Part shown: one piece after another, positions 34,326-45,330 of the stretch
Numbering within the stretch: position 1 is the stretch's first letter
Layout of the letters: every line of letters begins with the position of its first letter
From: Pseudomicrostroma phylloplanum
Lineage: Eukaryota; Basidiomycota; Exobasidiomycetes; Microstromatales
Reading direction: 5' to 3'
Assembly: GCA_039545275.1 (NCBI GenBank)
Contig: BCHS01000001.1
Coordinates: 1,194,853 to 1,258,852, forward strand
DNA length: 64,000 nucleotides
Notes under the pieces: generated by a model
Database searches by the model: none
Seen by the model: the letters and a program-made list of their open reading frames with translations, nothing else
Told to the model about the DNA's origin: nothing
Translations under genes and position numbers: made by a program

Positions 34326-37300
34326 TTACTTTCTCTTCCCGCCCTTCTTGACTACCTGCTGGAACCCATTTTGCCCCTTTGCAGAAGCAGACGCAGAGGT
34401 CGTCGAGGAAGAATTGGTGGGGCTACGGTTCCCCGACGAGGAGATGCCGCCTCCTAGTCCACCACCTCCATTCACAGTCGTTTTCCTTCCGCCTGCTACC
34501 CCACTAGCACTTGCGCCACTGGTGGTGCTACTGCTGCTGCTCCCACCTACATCTCCCCTGAATCCAGCGTCCATCTTCCTCTTTGCGACAAAGTCGTTTG
34601 CCACTCTGCGTCCATCCAGGGTGGAGCTGTTGGCGTAGATGGACTCGGCGATGATCTCCACTACGTCCTGCGAAGGGTCCAAGGGGAATGACAGGAGCAT
34701 CTCGATGAAGTCGTCCACTTTCACGTTGAGGCCCTTGAGCTGCTCGTGGCAGTAGCGGATAAATTCGGGAGAAGGAGAAGCCGGACTTGGGTTGGACGGG
34801 GCAGCGGCGGCATTCTTGCGAGTGGCGGGCGGCTTGGCGGGAATGGAGGCGGGAGCACTGACACCGTTGGTGGACGAAGCGGGCGTAGAGCCGGAAGCAC
34901 CCCAGGCTCCAGCGACGCCGGGGATCTTGACAGAGCTGGCCGTCTTCTTGCCGGAAGCTCCAACGATGGTAGGACGTGCAGGGATAGAAGCTGGCGTTGG
35001 CGCAGCAGCGGCAGCGGCAGGAGCGGGCGTGCTAGCCTTTCCTCCGGCTCCGACTACGCTCCACCCGCTAGCAGCAGCGGCGGCGGCAGAGGTAGGCGCC
35101 GCGGCCTGTCGCGTAGCCGACTCGAGGCATGCCTTTCGAGCAGCGGCATTCTGCGCCTGCTTGAGCTGCTGGGCACTCTGAGCTCGCTTGCGCTCCTCTT
35201 CCTGGATCTCAGTGAGCGTCTTCTTGGGTGTACCCGCAGCTTTGCCCGCAGCCGTGTCGGTCCAAGCTGCAGGCTGCTGAGCGGCAGCGGCAGCGGAAGC
35301 AGCGGCGTCGGCCTTGGCGGTAGCGGAAGAAGGAATGCTGGCCAGTCCCCAGCTCATCGTCGAAGGCAAAGTGCTAGAGTCGGAGCCCGTGTTCGCGCTA
35401 TTGGCTCGACGCTGAGCCGCTGCTGCCCTCTCGGCGGCTCGACGGGCTTCGGCTTGACGAGCTTCTGCCTCCTGGATCTCTCGCAGACTCTTGGCAGCGT
35501 TCTCTGACCCTTTGTCCTGATTCTGAGTAGAAGCCTGTTGAGCCCAAGGAGCGGCCTTGGCAGGAGCAGGAGCACCGCTAGTGGCGCCTTGCGCAGAGCC
35601 TGCAAGGAAGCTGCTGAGAGGTGCTTCAGCTCCAGACTGAGGAGTGGCGCTACCTGCTCTGCGGAACTGATCAGCTCCGACTACCTTGACATTGCCGCCT
35701 GCTGCGCTGCGACTGGCAGCAGTAGAGCCGGTCTGCGGCGAAGGTGCAACAGCTGACTTGCCGGCTCCTCGGGCCTGCTGGAACTCGTTGTCCTGCGCGC
35801 CGACAGACTGGGTCATATCGGGCTCAGTGGCAAACTCGACGGCAGAGGGTGACTGAGGCCATTCATGCTCAGGGGCGGGATCTTCCGCTTGCGGGGTCGC
35901 TGGGCGCGGTGCTGGCGCAGGCGCTGTCTCCACTGGCTGCTCTTCAGGACTCTTGCTCTTGCTCTCAGGAACAGCGGCTTTGGTCTGTACGACGGGGCTT
36001 CGAGATCGAACAGGAGTGCCGATTGGTTGAACATCTCCAGCGCCAGCTTCAGCATCAGTGGCCCAGGGGGTAGTCTGCTGACTGTCAGCTCGACGCGCCT
36101 CTGTTCCGCTCTCACTTGGCTGAGCCCAAAGCGATTGATTGGCACCCCAGGCCTGCTGCTGCTGCTGTTGCTGTGGCGCAGGTGACCAGCCGCCAACGAA
36201 AGGATCAATTGCTGGGAATTCACCGAAGCTCAAGCCACGAGCAGCACCAGATTGGGCTGCTTGATGAGATTGCTGCATCTGTTGAGCCTGTTGTTGCTGC
36301 TGGCGGTGCTCCTCCATCTCCCTGTGTCTGATCATGGCGAGGTACTCCTCTTGCTGTCGCAGCTTGGCATCGAAGCCACCGTCTCCACCTGCAGCGCCAC
36401 CGAGCGACCCAGCATAGGGCAAGAAGGGCGAGCTACCAAAAGCTCCACCAGCTGTGTCGAAGGGCGACGAAATGTAACCCGGACGCTGTTGCTGCTGGGG
36501 CGCCGCTGCTTGCCAAGATCCGTCTCCGTTCCAAGCATTGTTGCCCTGCTGTGGCGACTGGTGTGCTAGAAAGGGCGAAGATCCGCCAGCGTTTAGAGAC
36601 GAAAGCAACTCATTGACTTGCTGAGGACGAGGTGGGGAGGGCCGACTCATAGAGGGAGGCGGGACCAAGAAAGGCTGTGGGTTGTGCCCACCCGCGGCAA
36701 TAACATCGATCAGACGGTGGAACTCCGGCTCCTCTTCCGCTCGAATCATGAGATCGTCGTTGAAGTAGCTTTGCTGGTACCAGTCTTGCATCAGAGCCGC
36801 AGAGAACGGTCCCTGTACCTGGCCAGAAGGGTCTCGGTATAGCCAGTTCTGAAGTTCCGCCGACCAGGGCGCAGTAGGGGCTGGTGGTTGATTCTGCTGT
36901 TGAGAGGGAGGCGGCATTGCGGCTGATTCCTCGCTGATATTGAGACCATCGAGAGCTGATGATGCAGCCTCGACACGATCGTCCTCCTTGTTCGCGGCCT
37001 CTTCCACCAATGGCTGCTCCCCGTTCACACCGGTACCAGAAGCAGAGCTGGACGAAGGGCGCCACCCTTCTGATGCTGGATGACTGGCCATTCTCTCGCG
37101 CTAGAAGAGAATCAAGATGCAGAAGTAGTGGGTCAGTGCCTGATCGTGTTGAGTCAAACCGTCATCAACTCTCTACTCACCTTTCTCTCATACGCTGCAA
37201 ACTTGCCAAAGCCTGCACTTCCGTCCGCGGGAGGACCAATGGGACCTTCGCCGGGTGCTCTCTCACGCCTCCTAGCACTCGACCAAGATGCCGAGGCAGG

Positions 37301-38516
37301 TGTACCAGCCGACCTAGCCCCGGTCTGATCCCCTGCATCCGTGGGTGATACCAGGCCCTCCAAGCTCGGCTTCTCCTTGAACCCAGAAGAAGTGGAGACT
37401 TCACCTGGCTCAGACGTGTCCGCTGAAGCCGAGACGTTCCTGTTGCCCCCTCTCCTCTCCCACAGTGTCTCCTCCTCCACGGGCGCAGAAGGTAGTGATG
37501 GTGCTGGCGGTGCCGCGGCACCCGTTGCACCTGATGTAGGATGCTTGCGAGACTCCCCACTGACCAGCCTCACATCCCCACTCTCCTTTCGTCTACGCTC
37601 CGGAGGCACCACACCTGACAACACTCCTCCTTGGATACCACTGAAGCGTTCACGAGGGAGCGTGGGCGAAGGAACCGTTGCGCCGCCGAATTGACCGCTG
37701 CTGTTTGCTCTCTGGAAGAGACCCGGACGATGTTGATCAGCCTCACGATCCCGAGAGACCGAGGTACCCCGAGCATTGAGACCCCGTGGTGGCTCCGAAG
37801 CAGGAGCTGCCGGAGACATCATTGCATTTGCTTCGTGTGTACTGAGCGAACGCCTCGAATTCGGATCCCTTTCTCGTTCTCGCTCGGGAAACAGCTGAGG
37901 TGTAAAGAAGGGAGTGGAGAGAAGAGTGAGCACAGAGACTTTGACGAGGATGATGCTTACCGAAGACGTCTGCCACTATATGTCCCATATCGTGACTCAC
38001 CTTTCTTCTCCCTTGCGAACCACCACCAGTACCAGTGCTCGGAGCAGCAGCGCTGGCATCTCCTCCACCCGCGCCACCAGCCGCCTCACTAGTCGGGCTC
38101 AATGCCCCTCTAGATCCTTCCTTTGACGAATACAAGCTCAAGAGCTGTTGATGGTGATGAAGCGCAGCGGCAGCAGCAGCGCTACTACTGCCATTGGCAG
38201 CATTCGCCCCCGTCCCACCAGGCGTAGAGGCACTACGATCAGCCCCGCCCGCAGCCGCTGCCGCAAAGGAGAAGGTTCCAGGCGAAGGAGCTGCCGTTGG
38301 GGTGCTGACTGGTGTGGGTACGCCACCTGCCGAATGAGACTGCATAGACCCCAGACCCGGTACGTGATTGCGACGAGAGCTGAGAGAAGGAGCGGCGCCA
38401 GTGGTGGGTGTAGTGGCAGAGGACTGCTGTTGTTGTCCACCATTGGACTGCTTCGATGCATTGGAAGGTCCCTTTCGCATCCATTCTGGGCCAAACTGAA
38501 GGGAGGAAGTGGTCAT
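34326..38516 (-). CDS. GYF-domain protein (Smy2/GIGYF-like)
   Basis: Three exons, 38001..38516, 37181..37894 and 34326..37100, all phase 0, give 1334 residues; introns are 106 and 80 nt. The protein opens with LQFGPEWMRKG, an N-terminal motif of fungal GYF proteins. The GYF domain is near residues 490-545: WLYRDPSGQVQGPF then MQDWYQQSYFNDDLMI. Long Gln/Ala/Ser-rich segments follow with an Ala-rich basic coiled part (EIQEEERKRAQSAQQLKQAQ). A folded C-terminal segment reads EFIRYCHEQLKGLNVKVDDF...LLSFPLDPSQDVVEIIAESI. GYF domains bind proline-rich peptides; Smy2 and GIGYF proteins act in translation repression, mRNA decay and ER-Golgi traffic. Which role applies here is not visible. Confidence 0.88.
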
Positions 38517-39743
38517 TGTGTATGCGGTGGTGGTGGTGGGAGGAAGAGGGCGATTGCGATGTTGCAAAAGTGGACTGAGCGAGTGAGATTGGACGTGAGT
38601 CTAAAAATGAAGAGGAGGCTTCTGCTGGGCCAGTGGTACAGAGACGGTGATGCCGAGGTTGATGATGTGGTTGCGGTAGCGAGGAACGATGTGAGCTTTG
38701 TGCTGATACTGATTGTCTGTCTTTGAGTCTCTCGATGTTGTCTTTGGGCAAAGGGATGTGTCTTTGGGAAGCTGGTGGGAAGAGATGAATGAGAGGAAAA
38801 GAGGAAGATTCAAAAAAAGTCCATGCGTGGCCGCCCTCTTCACCCGCTTGACGACTCTGCCTGTCCCCCACCCGTCGCTGTCCACTTGTGCCTATGCACC
38901 AGTGACCTCGGCATACAGCTGCTTACCTGTCGCTGGTTTTCTTTACTTTTCTTGCAAAGATGTGCAGAGTGAAGTATAATTGGCAATGATGACTTGCCCA
39001 TCAGCTTGATCTCACGGCAAAGCAAGACGCGCGGCTAAAGCGCTCGGTACACGACCTTGAGCAGAGCGCGGAGCAGGCACACTGAGGCCTAGTCTAAGGA
39101 AAGTGGCCTGCCCGTCCGCGCCAGTGCGTCCCCCAACTTGGCGCAAGGCATCGACACATGTCGATCTCCTAGCACAGCCCGGCTCCCTCTGGTCTACTCT
39201 ATTTGAGCTTACTGATCAGGCTTGAATGCAAATCACACTTCCCCTCAAGGAATTCCGAAAACGCAAATGTATGCCCAACAGATTACAGGCGATCATTGAG
39301 AAAGTGAGATACGCTGGCAAGCACAGTCAATACACACCAACCAACCAAAAGGGCAAGAGCAAGGAAAAAGATTTGGGATGGATTTCAGATTTGGTAACAA
39401 AGGTTCGCCAGACAAACCAGCTGGTGGGTCAAGTCGCCGAGCCTACAACGGAGGGATGAGGGTGAAGGGGGAAGGGGGACAGGCGACTAGATGGCTTATA
39501 GCTGAGCTCCTTCCCCCCAGAGAAGAGGTGAAGGAGGGAAAGTGGGGAAGGTGTGTAGTTGCTGTCTCGTGAATAGAGGAGAGAAACTTGCGATTGGTAG
39601 TAGGTGATGGCGCAGCCGGTAGCCCGCGATGGCGAGCCGTCGTCCACAGCAAAGGCGGCAGGCGTGAGAGTGGAGGTGATCGTCCGCTGCCAGCAGTAAG
39701 AGTGTCAAATACCTCACTTCTGGCGCGTACCTCTCTCACTATT
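38517..39743. other. Spacer between RTS1 and the GYF gene
   Basis: About 1.2 kb between two minus-strand genes. The part next to the GYF start is CA/CT-rich on the coding strand, as in other leaders here. The rest has only short non-family open frames. No repeat array or RNA gene was recognised. Confidence 0.4.
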
Positions 39744-42272
39744 CTACGATGCGCTACCGCTAGGGGTACCCTCCTCGAGACCCTTGTGGGCAGCCAATTC
39801 CGAAAGCACCGCCGGGTCCATCGGAATTGTTGATTTCCTTCTCACATGCGGGCTCTCCTTACCGCCGATGGCACTCCTCGCCGTCTCTGGGAACCTCTTC
39901 ATGTCGTCGATTGCATCTTGTTGGCCCGTACGCGTGGTGGAACTTGCTCCCCCTGATTCGTCCATTGCACCTTCGGCGTCATCCGCCTCTTCGAAGGAGC
40001 CTACCGACATGTCTCCGTTTGACTGCTCGGTAGCCAGCGCTCCCGCCTCTGGGTCGAGGAAGTTGCCTCCGGAAGTGAGGTCGCCAAGGGAATCCAGAGA
40101 GTCTGTGTCGGACATAGTCTCGGCCCGAGGCGGAGCCGCCTCATCCTCCAGCAGCGTCTTGGGTGGGGCCGCGCCGATGATCTTACTTTGGGCCAAGGCG
40201 CTCTCCCGAAGCCTCTTCCACGCCTCGTCCCGATCACGGAGCTTCTGCCGGTCGGTCTGCCGTTGCTGCTTGAAGTCATTTGTGCAAACATCGAACAGAC
40301 CTGGGTTGATCTCCATGAACAGCTTCAGGGCATTGTAGATCAGTCCGTGAATGGTCCTGTTCCAATGTGCCTTGGAATTCTGATATAGTGCCGGAAAGAC
40401 GATGGGCAGCACCACCTGGATGTTCTCTCCCATGAGATTCACGATGTACTCATTGTTCCAGAAGTAAAGCGCGCGCTCTGCCACCTGGAAGTGTTGAGAG
40501 TTGATGCAGCGCTGCAATTGTTGGAAGAGGGGCACCTCGATCTTAACGAATTCTGTAGGCTCAATGACATCGAGGATCTCTTCCACTTCATTGAGGAACA
40601 TGACCTCCTTGGGAGAGTTCACCTTCGGCCAGTACCGTAGCAGACCGAGCAGCACCTCTTCCGTAAGAGCAGAGTCCTTCTCGAGGAACTGAACGACGCA
40701 GTATGCGAGTTGCGGGTGGTACAGGGCCAAGCTCTTAACCTTGTGAAGAGGAATGAGGACTCTTGTCAGGAAAGTCTTGTGCTCCTCTTTGAGGGGTAGG
40801 GCAAAGCCATTGATGATCGAGCCGAGAATCTCGAGAAGCTCAGCGATACCATTGTGCCTTTCTGACTCGTAGATGAATTGAAAGAACACATTGTTGATGG
40901 AGCGACGGATGAAGGCTCGCAGATTGAGGAATTTGCCGTAGATGCGGTGCAGCGTCGTCTTGAGGAAGTCTCGCTCGCGGGGGTCTTCGCTGTCGAAGAG
41001 TTCTAGCAGTTGCAGGACAAAGTGCTGGTCGATGTACTTCTTTGCCATATTTGTGTTAAAGTCTGGGCTCTCCACGAATCTCAGGAAGAACTCATAGACA
41101 ATCTGTAGGTGCGGCCATGCCAACTCCAGCACTGGCTCATCCTCTTCGGGGTCAAAAGCGTCGCCCTGAGGGTTGACGGGTGGTGGTATCGATCGGAACA
41201 AGTTCGTTGCGAACATGTTGACCACCTCGGGGTAGATTTGTTCCGTGATGACACCTCGTTGACTTGTGATGTAGTCCAGCATCTCATGCAACGTCTGAGC
41301 TTTGATCTGCTTGCCCTTAAGATCGGAGCTAGCATCGTTGAAGTCGAAGACCACACCACATTGTCTCAATTTCCTCACAAACAGCTCCGGCCGATCCGCC
41401 GGCACAACCTCGTTGAAGTTGGGGAGCTTCTCCAACTCGACCTTTTCGGTGACGTGGAAACGAGAGCTCCTTTGCTTCCTGGGCGGTGTCTTGGCATTGA
41501 TAGGGATAGTGTCTTTCGGTCCTTGACGCAGTCGATTCAGTGAGCCCGCCTTGGGAGGGTTGGCAGTTTCTGTGGCAGTGAGACCAGGAGCCGTCTGCAC
41601 GCCCATTCCTCCCGCACCGATGGTCTGAGGCTGAGCATGCAGACCACCAGCAGCGGCGATGTTGGCGCTGGCTGGCGGGAGTGGTGCGGAAGGCGACCCC
41701 TGTGAGGCGTCATGAGAGATTGTGTCTGATACGAATACTACGGGTGGTGCTGGCGATGTCTTGTCCGCCAATGGTTGTGCACCTCTCCTTTCTGGGGTGC
41801 TGCTCGTCCCGCTGCCCACTGCCGTCCCACTGTTCCTGTTTGGCTGCGCACTGGACCCACTGCTGCCCGCCAGCGACGTGCTAGATGACGCTGGTGAAGA
41901 GGCATTGCCTCCTGCCGAAGACTTGAGTGAGCCGGAAAAGGCCGGATTGGAGGGGACTGAGCCGCCTTTTGACGATGATGATCCGCTACCCGACTTGCCA
42001 TTAGTATCACTCGACTTCGACCGTGACAGGTTCTGCAAGGGATGTGACGAGGGGGAGCGGTGTAAAGGTCAGCGACGACTCTCTTTCATAGCTCCATCCC
42101 GTATCAGCAGGCATTGGGACAGTCTTGAGGAGAGCAGTTCCTGTCACCGTGCCAATCCCTTCGGCGACAATTCCTTTCTTGGTCCCCCATACGACATCGA
42201 ATGCTTTCCCCAATCACTGCTATGGTACCCATCTCATCAAGAACTCACCATTGCCTTTTTGAGGCCCTTCAT
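39744..42272 (-). CDS. RTS1: PP2A B56-type regulatory subunit (Rts1/Par1)
   Basis: A 24-nt first exon (42249..42272, MKGLKKAM) joins in phase 0 over a 216-nt intron to 39744..42032, giving 770 residues. MKG.KK matches the usual start of fungal B56 subunits, which supports this micro-exon. After about 200 disordered Ser/Gly/Pro residues the B56 HEAT-like domain (about 208-620) is clear: [60 protein letters not shown] and [13 protein letters not shown]. It directs protein phosphatase 2A to substrates in stress response, cytokinesis and mitotic checkpoints. The C-terminal 150 residues are acidic and Ser-rich. The shared upstream region with SEC66 is 1.27 kb. Confidence 0.95.
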
Positions 42273-43540
42273 GATGACTGGTGGTCTGGATGAGCCTCCC
42301 TTGCGAATAGGACAGGTGAGAGGAAGAGGCGGGAGCTGGGCCCGGCGATAGCTCTGGGGCCTATCGGATCTGAAGGACGTAGGCAGTCAGAGTCAGAACA
42401 GTGGACTCTCTGCGTTTCGAAAGAGGTCCGATGCGAGCAGGGACTGTAGACCTCGGGTGTGTAGTGGTGCAGTGGAGCTGAACGTGTGGCTATGCAGAGG
42501 GAACGTCCGGCTCTTTTGCGACCAAGAGAGAGAAGAGACGATGCTGATGGCGATGTCGGCTAGTCGAAATCACACGATGACGCGCGTGCGATGTGGGCTT
42601 GGTGATCGTCTTCGTGGGAATGTGGAAGAGGAGGTGAGAGGAATATGATGGGGCGCGTGTGGTGGAGCCTGAGTCAGCGCTGGAGATGAGAAGCGAGGGG
42701 AGGGAAAGGGGGGGGAGGTGTGCGAGCAAGTGTGTATGCGTGTGATGAGGTGGACGTGTCAGTGATGGTCTGGGTCGCGAGTGTTGGGAATGATCCAGCC
42801 AATGATTGGTAGGACGAGGTAGGGTGACACGGGTCAGAGGGGGGGACGGCGATGGATCGGAGGAGGTGTTGTGCGGGCGAGGCCGAGTGCGAGTGCGAGT
42901 GAGTGATTGAGGCGTGGGTGTGTGTGTGGCTCTGCGTGTGTGCGGTGGTGCCCTGGTGCCCGGTGCCTCGGCTACGCGGGGGGGGGGACTCGCCTCCTCC
43001 GCCCACCACCCACCCAGGCCTGGCCGTGGCGCGCCGGGCGGGGCGGAGCGGAGCCAAGTCCTTCACAAGTGCTGGCAGAGGCGGGGGCGAGGGACAAGGA
43101 AGGGAAGGCACACACAAGGCAGACAGGCACGCCATGGCCGTACTCCCTCGACGCCGTACTACCATCAGTCGAGCAAAGGAGAACAACACTAGTCAACACG
43201 GTCCTCACAAGCAGCCGGTATCAGTAGGAAGGCGTGGCCGCTTGAATTCCAGCTGGCGGCCCCGATGCTTCCATTGTCCTTTTCTGCCATTGACAGCCGC
43301 GTGCGTGTGCGTGTGCGTGCGTGCGCCTCGGAACCGCGACGGAAGGGAGGCGCCCCTCTTTTGCTGCACGACCCAAAGTTGCACGCCTCGTCTTGTGTGT
43401 GTGTGTGTGCTCGCCAGCGTACCAACCAACCAACCAAACAACCAACCAACCAAACAACCAACCAACACCAACCACCAATCACCCCTTGTTTCCCTCGCTC
43501 GCCCTCCGTCTGTCCGTCAGATCGTGGTACCAGCAGCAGG
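42273..43540. promoter_or_regulatory. Divergent upstream region of RTS1 and SEC66, rich in simple repeats
   Basis: 1268 bp between start codons. The RTS1 side is GT/GA-rich on the plus strand (so CA/CT-rich on the RTS1 coding strand). The SEC66 side is CAAC/CT-rich on its coding strand. A run of nine G lies near 42978-42986. A pyrimidine-rich stretch ending in GTCCGTCAG at 43520 could be a 5' leader splice acceptor. No known operator was recognised. Confidence 0.45.
43394..43473. repeat. GT tract followed by an AACC tetranucleotide repeat
   Basis: A GT dinucleotide run at 43394-43409 is followed, after about 11 bases, by CCAA/CCAAA units from 43421 to 43473 with periodic AAAC variants. It lies some 70 bases before the SEC66 start codon, in the probable leader. 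Confidence 0.7.
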
Positions 43541-44761
43541 ATGACCCTCTCCATCTGGGTCCCCGTAGGCTACATCGGCGCCCTCGTCCTCTCCCTCTCC
43601 CTCTTCTCATCGGTGTATCGCAAGCGCTCTGCCCGCAACGCCGCAAAGGGGTCCGAGGAGCCATGGCATCCCGAGGGCCATCCTGAGCGCGACATATACC
43701 AGAGTCTCATTGGCGCTAGCACTTCCGGAGTAGAGCTGCCAGACCACCTCCTCAAGGCCGCACTGCTCAACAGGGCCATGACGGATGTGAGGCGCATCAT
43801 ACAGATGAGAGACGACAAGCAGGCCCTCGCCGTACTCCTCCAAAAGGGCAGCGTGGGCGATGCTACCATGGCCAGATTCGCCCTGGCAGAAAAGGAGCTC
43901 GAGGCAGAAATCCTAGACGTGGTCAGTGAAGCCAACACCTTCAGGGAAGGATGGGGCCAGCTCATCTTCCCCACTGCATCGGAAATGGTCACACACAAGA
44001 AGCACAAGGAAATCTACTATTCTATCCCCGAGGAGAGGAACAAGCAGATTTCCCTACTCAAAGCACAGAACAAGCCGATTCCGAAACCTACCATTGAACT
44101 ACCACCGCTGTTCACACCGCCAGGGACGCAGGTGAAAGTGCACGCACAGCAGCAGCAGTTGCAGGCACAGGGTGGTCCGCCAGGAGCGGCAGGAGCAGCG
44201 GGGGTACCTCTACCACCAGGAATGTCGCCTGCTCAGATGCAGCAGATCATCCAAGCACAGAGGGCCGCCAGGAGTCAACAATTGGGTCAAGCACCACCAG
44301 GGCAGGTAGACGCTGCGGAGACAGAACCAGTGCATGGCCCACCGCGGCCGCCGACTGGACCTGCTGCTGCTGCTGCTGGGAAGACGACGAATGGGGGTAC
44401 AACGACCCCGCCGGCTGTAAAGGCAGTAGAGGGGGATGCAACAGCGACAACAGTCACAGCCACAGCAACAGCACCAGCACCGCCCCTCACACCTTCTTCA
44501 AAGGGCAACAGCAACAGCAACACCAACGGCTCTTCTGCTGCTGCTGCCCCTACAACCCCATCCGGAGCAGAAGACCCCGCGGCAGCAGCCATCGGCTCAG
44601 AATCCTTCGACTCGACGCTGGATGAAGACGACGATGACGAGGGCGGTGATTCGGGAGAGGAGGGGACAACGCCTGCGGGTACGGCCAGTCCTGGTGGAGG
44701 GGCGAATCGGGCGCAGAGGCGGCAGAATAAGAAGAAGCAAAAGAAGGGTGGGAAGAAGTGA
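43541..44761 (+). CDS. SEC66: Sec66 (Sec71) subunit of the Sec62/63 translocation complex
   Basis: One exon, 406 residues. The N-terminus is luminal with one membrane span (MTLSIWVPVGYIGALVLSLS), followed by YRKRSARNAAKG and the family signature WHPEGHPERDIYQSLI. The cytosolic core (about 60-185) reads LLNRAMTDVRRIIQMRDDKQ, EILDVVSEANTFREGWGQLI and PTASEMVTHKKH, matching the helical Sec66 fold. Sec66 works with Sec62, Sec63 and Sec72 in post-translational import at the Sec61 channel. Yeast Sec66 is about 206 residues. Here about 200 more follow: a Gln/Pro/Ala/Thr-rich linker, an acidic stretch (DEDDDDEGGDSGEEG) and a Lys-rich end (RRQNKKKQKKGGKK). Translation starts at the Met that begins the membrane span; the frame is open further up in simple repeats. 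Confidence 0.92.
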   Translation: MTLSIWVPVGYIGALVLSLSLFSSVYRKRSARNAAKGSEEPWHPEGHPERDIYQSLIGASTSGVELPDHLLKAALLNRAMTDVRRIIQMRDDKQALAVLLQKGSVGDATMARFALAEKELEAEILDVVSEANTFREGWGQLIFPTASEMVTHKKHKEIYYSIPEERNKQISLLKAQNKPIPKPTIELPPLFTPPGTQVKVHAQQQQLQAQGGPPGAAGAAGVPLPPGMSPAQMQQIIQAQRAARSQQLGQAPPGQVDAAETEPVHGPPRPPTGPAAAAAGKTTNGGTTTPPAVKAVEGDATATTVTATATAPAPPLTPSSKGNSNSNTNGSSAAAAPTTPSGAEDPAAAAIGSESFDSTLDEDDDDEGGDSGEEGTTPAGTASPGGGANRAQRRQNKKKQKKGGKK

Positions 44762-45330
44762 ACTCGAGGCGGAATGCTGAAGTGGAAGTGGACGTGGGCC
44801 TAGAGGTGGATGTGGATATGCGGACGGTGGTAGAGACGAGGTGGGACGCGGCACACCTCCAGAGTCAGCGTGGGAGAGTCAGAATGGAGGCAGCACTCAT
44901 CTTGTATTGCCAGCTCCTTCCTATCCACTACTCCCTCTCTCTCCCTCAACATAGCACTACCCTTCATACTTGCTCTCCCTTTGTCTTCACCTCATCTCTG
45001 CATCACCACCACCACCACCCAAAATGAAGATCATAGTCGTCTTTTGCTTCTCCTTCTTCAGCTGAGACGGTCAGTCAGGCAGTCAGTCATTTCGTCCACT
45101 TTGTCTCATTAGCAAGAACTGCAGCCGGGCGAGAGGGAAAGTGCGACAAAAGGAGAGGGCTAGAGGGGCAATAGATCAGATGCGAGGACGCAAGGAGCGC
45201 AAAGAGCGCAAGAAGCACGCGTGGGGGTTACGATACATGGGATGGATGGGGTGACGTGAGAATCGGCTAGATTGAGGAAATGAGCGAAACGAGACGAGAC
45301 GAGAGATGGGACGACGTAGAGGGCAGGCCT
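44762..45330. other. Tail-to-tail spacer between SEC66 and MBP1
   Basis: 569 bases, with a CCA repeat at about 45005-45020 and several GACGAGAC-like repeats near 45285-45312 just past the MBP1 stop. An ACGCGT hexamer lies near 45219. No gene was recognised. Confidence 0.4.

Noticed and set aside
42903..43540. In-frame upstream extension and other open frames before the SEC66 start
   Set aside because: They read through GT and AACC repeats (Val-Cys, Pro-Thr-Asn runs). The Met at 43541 begins the conserved membrane span.
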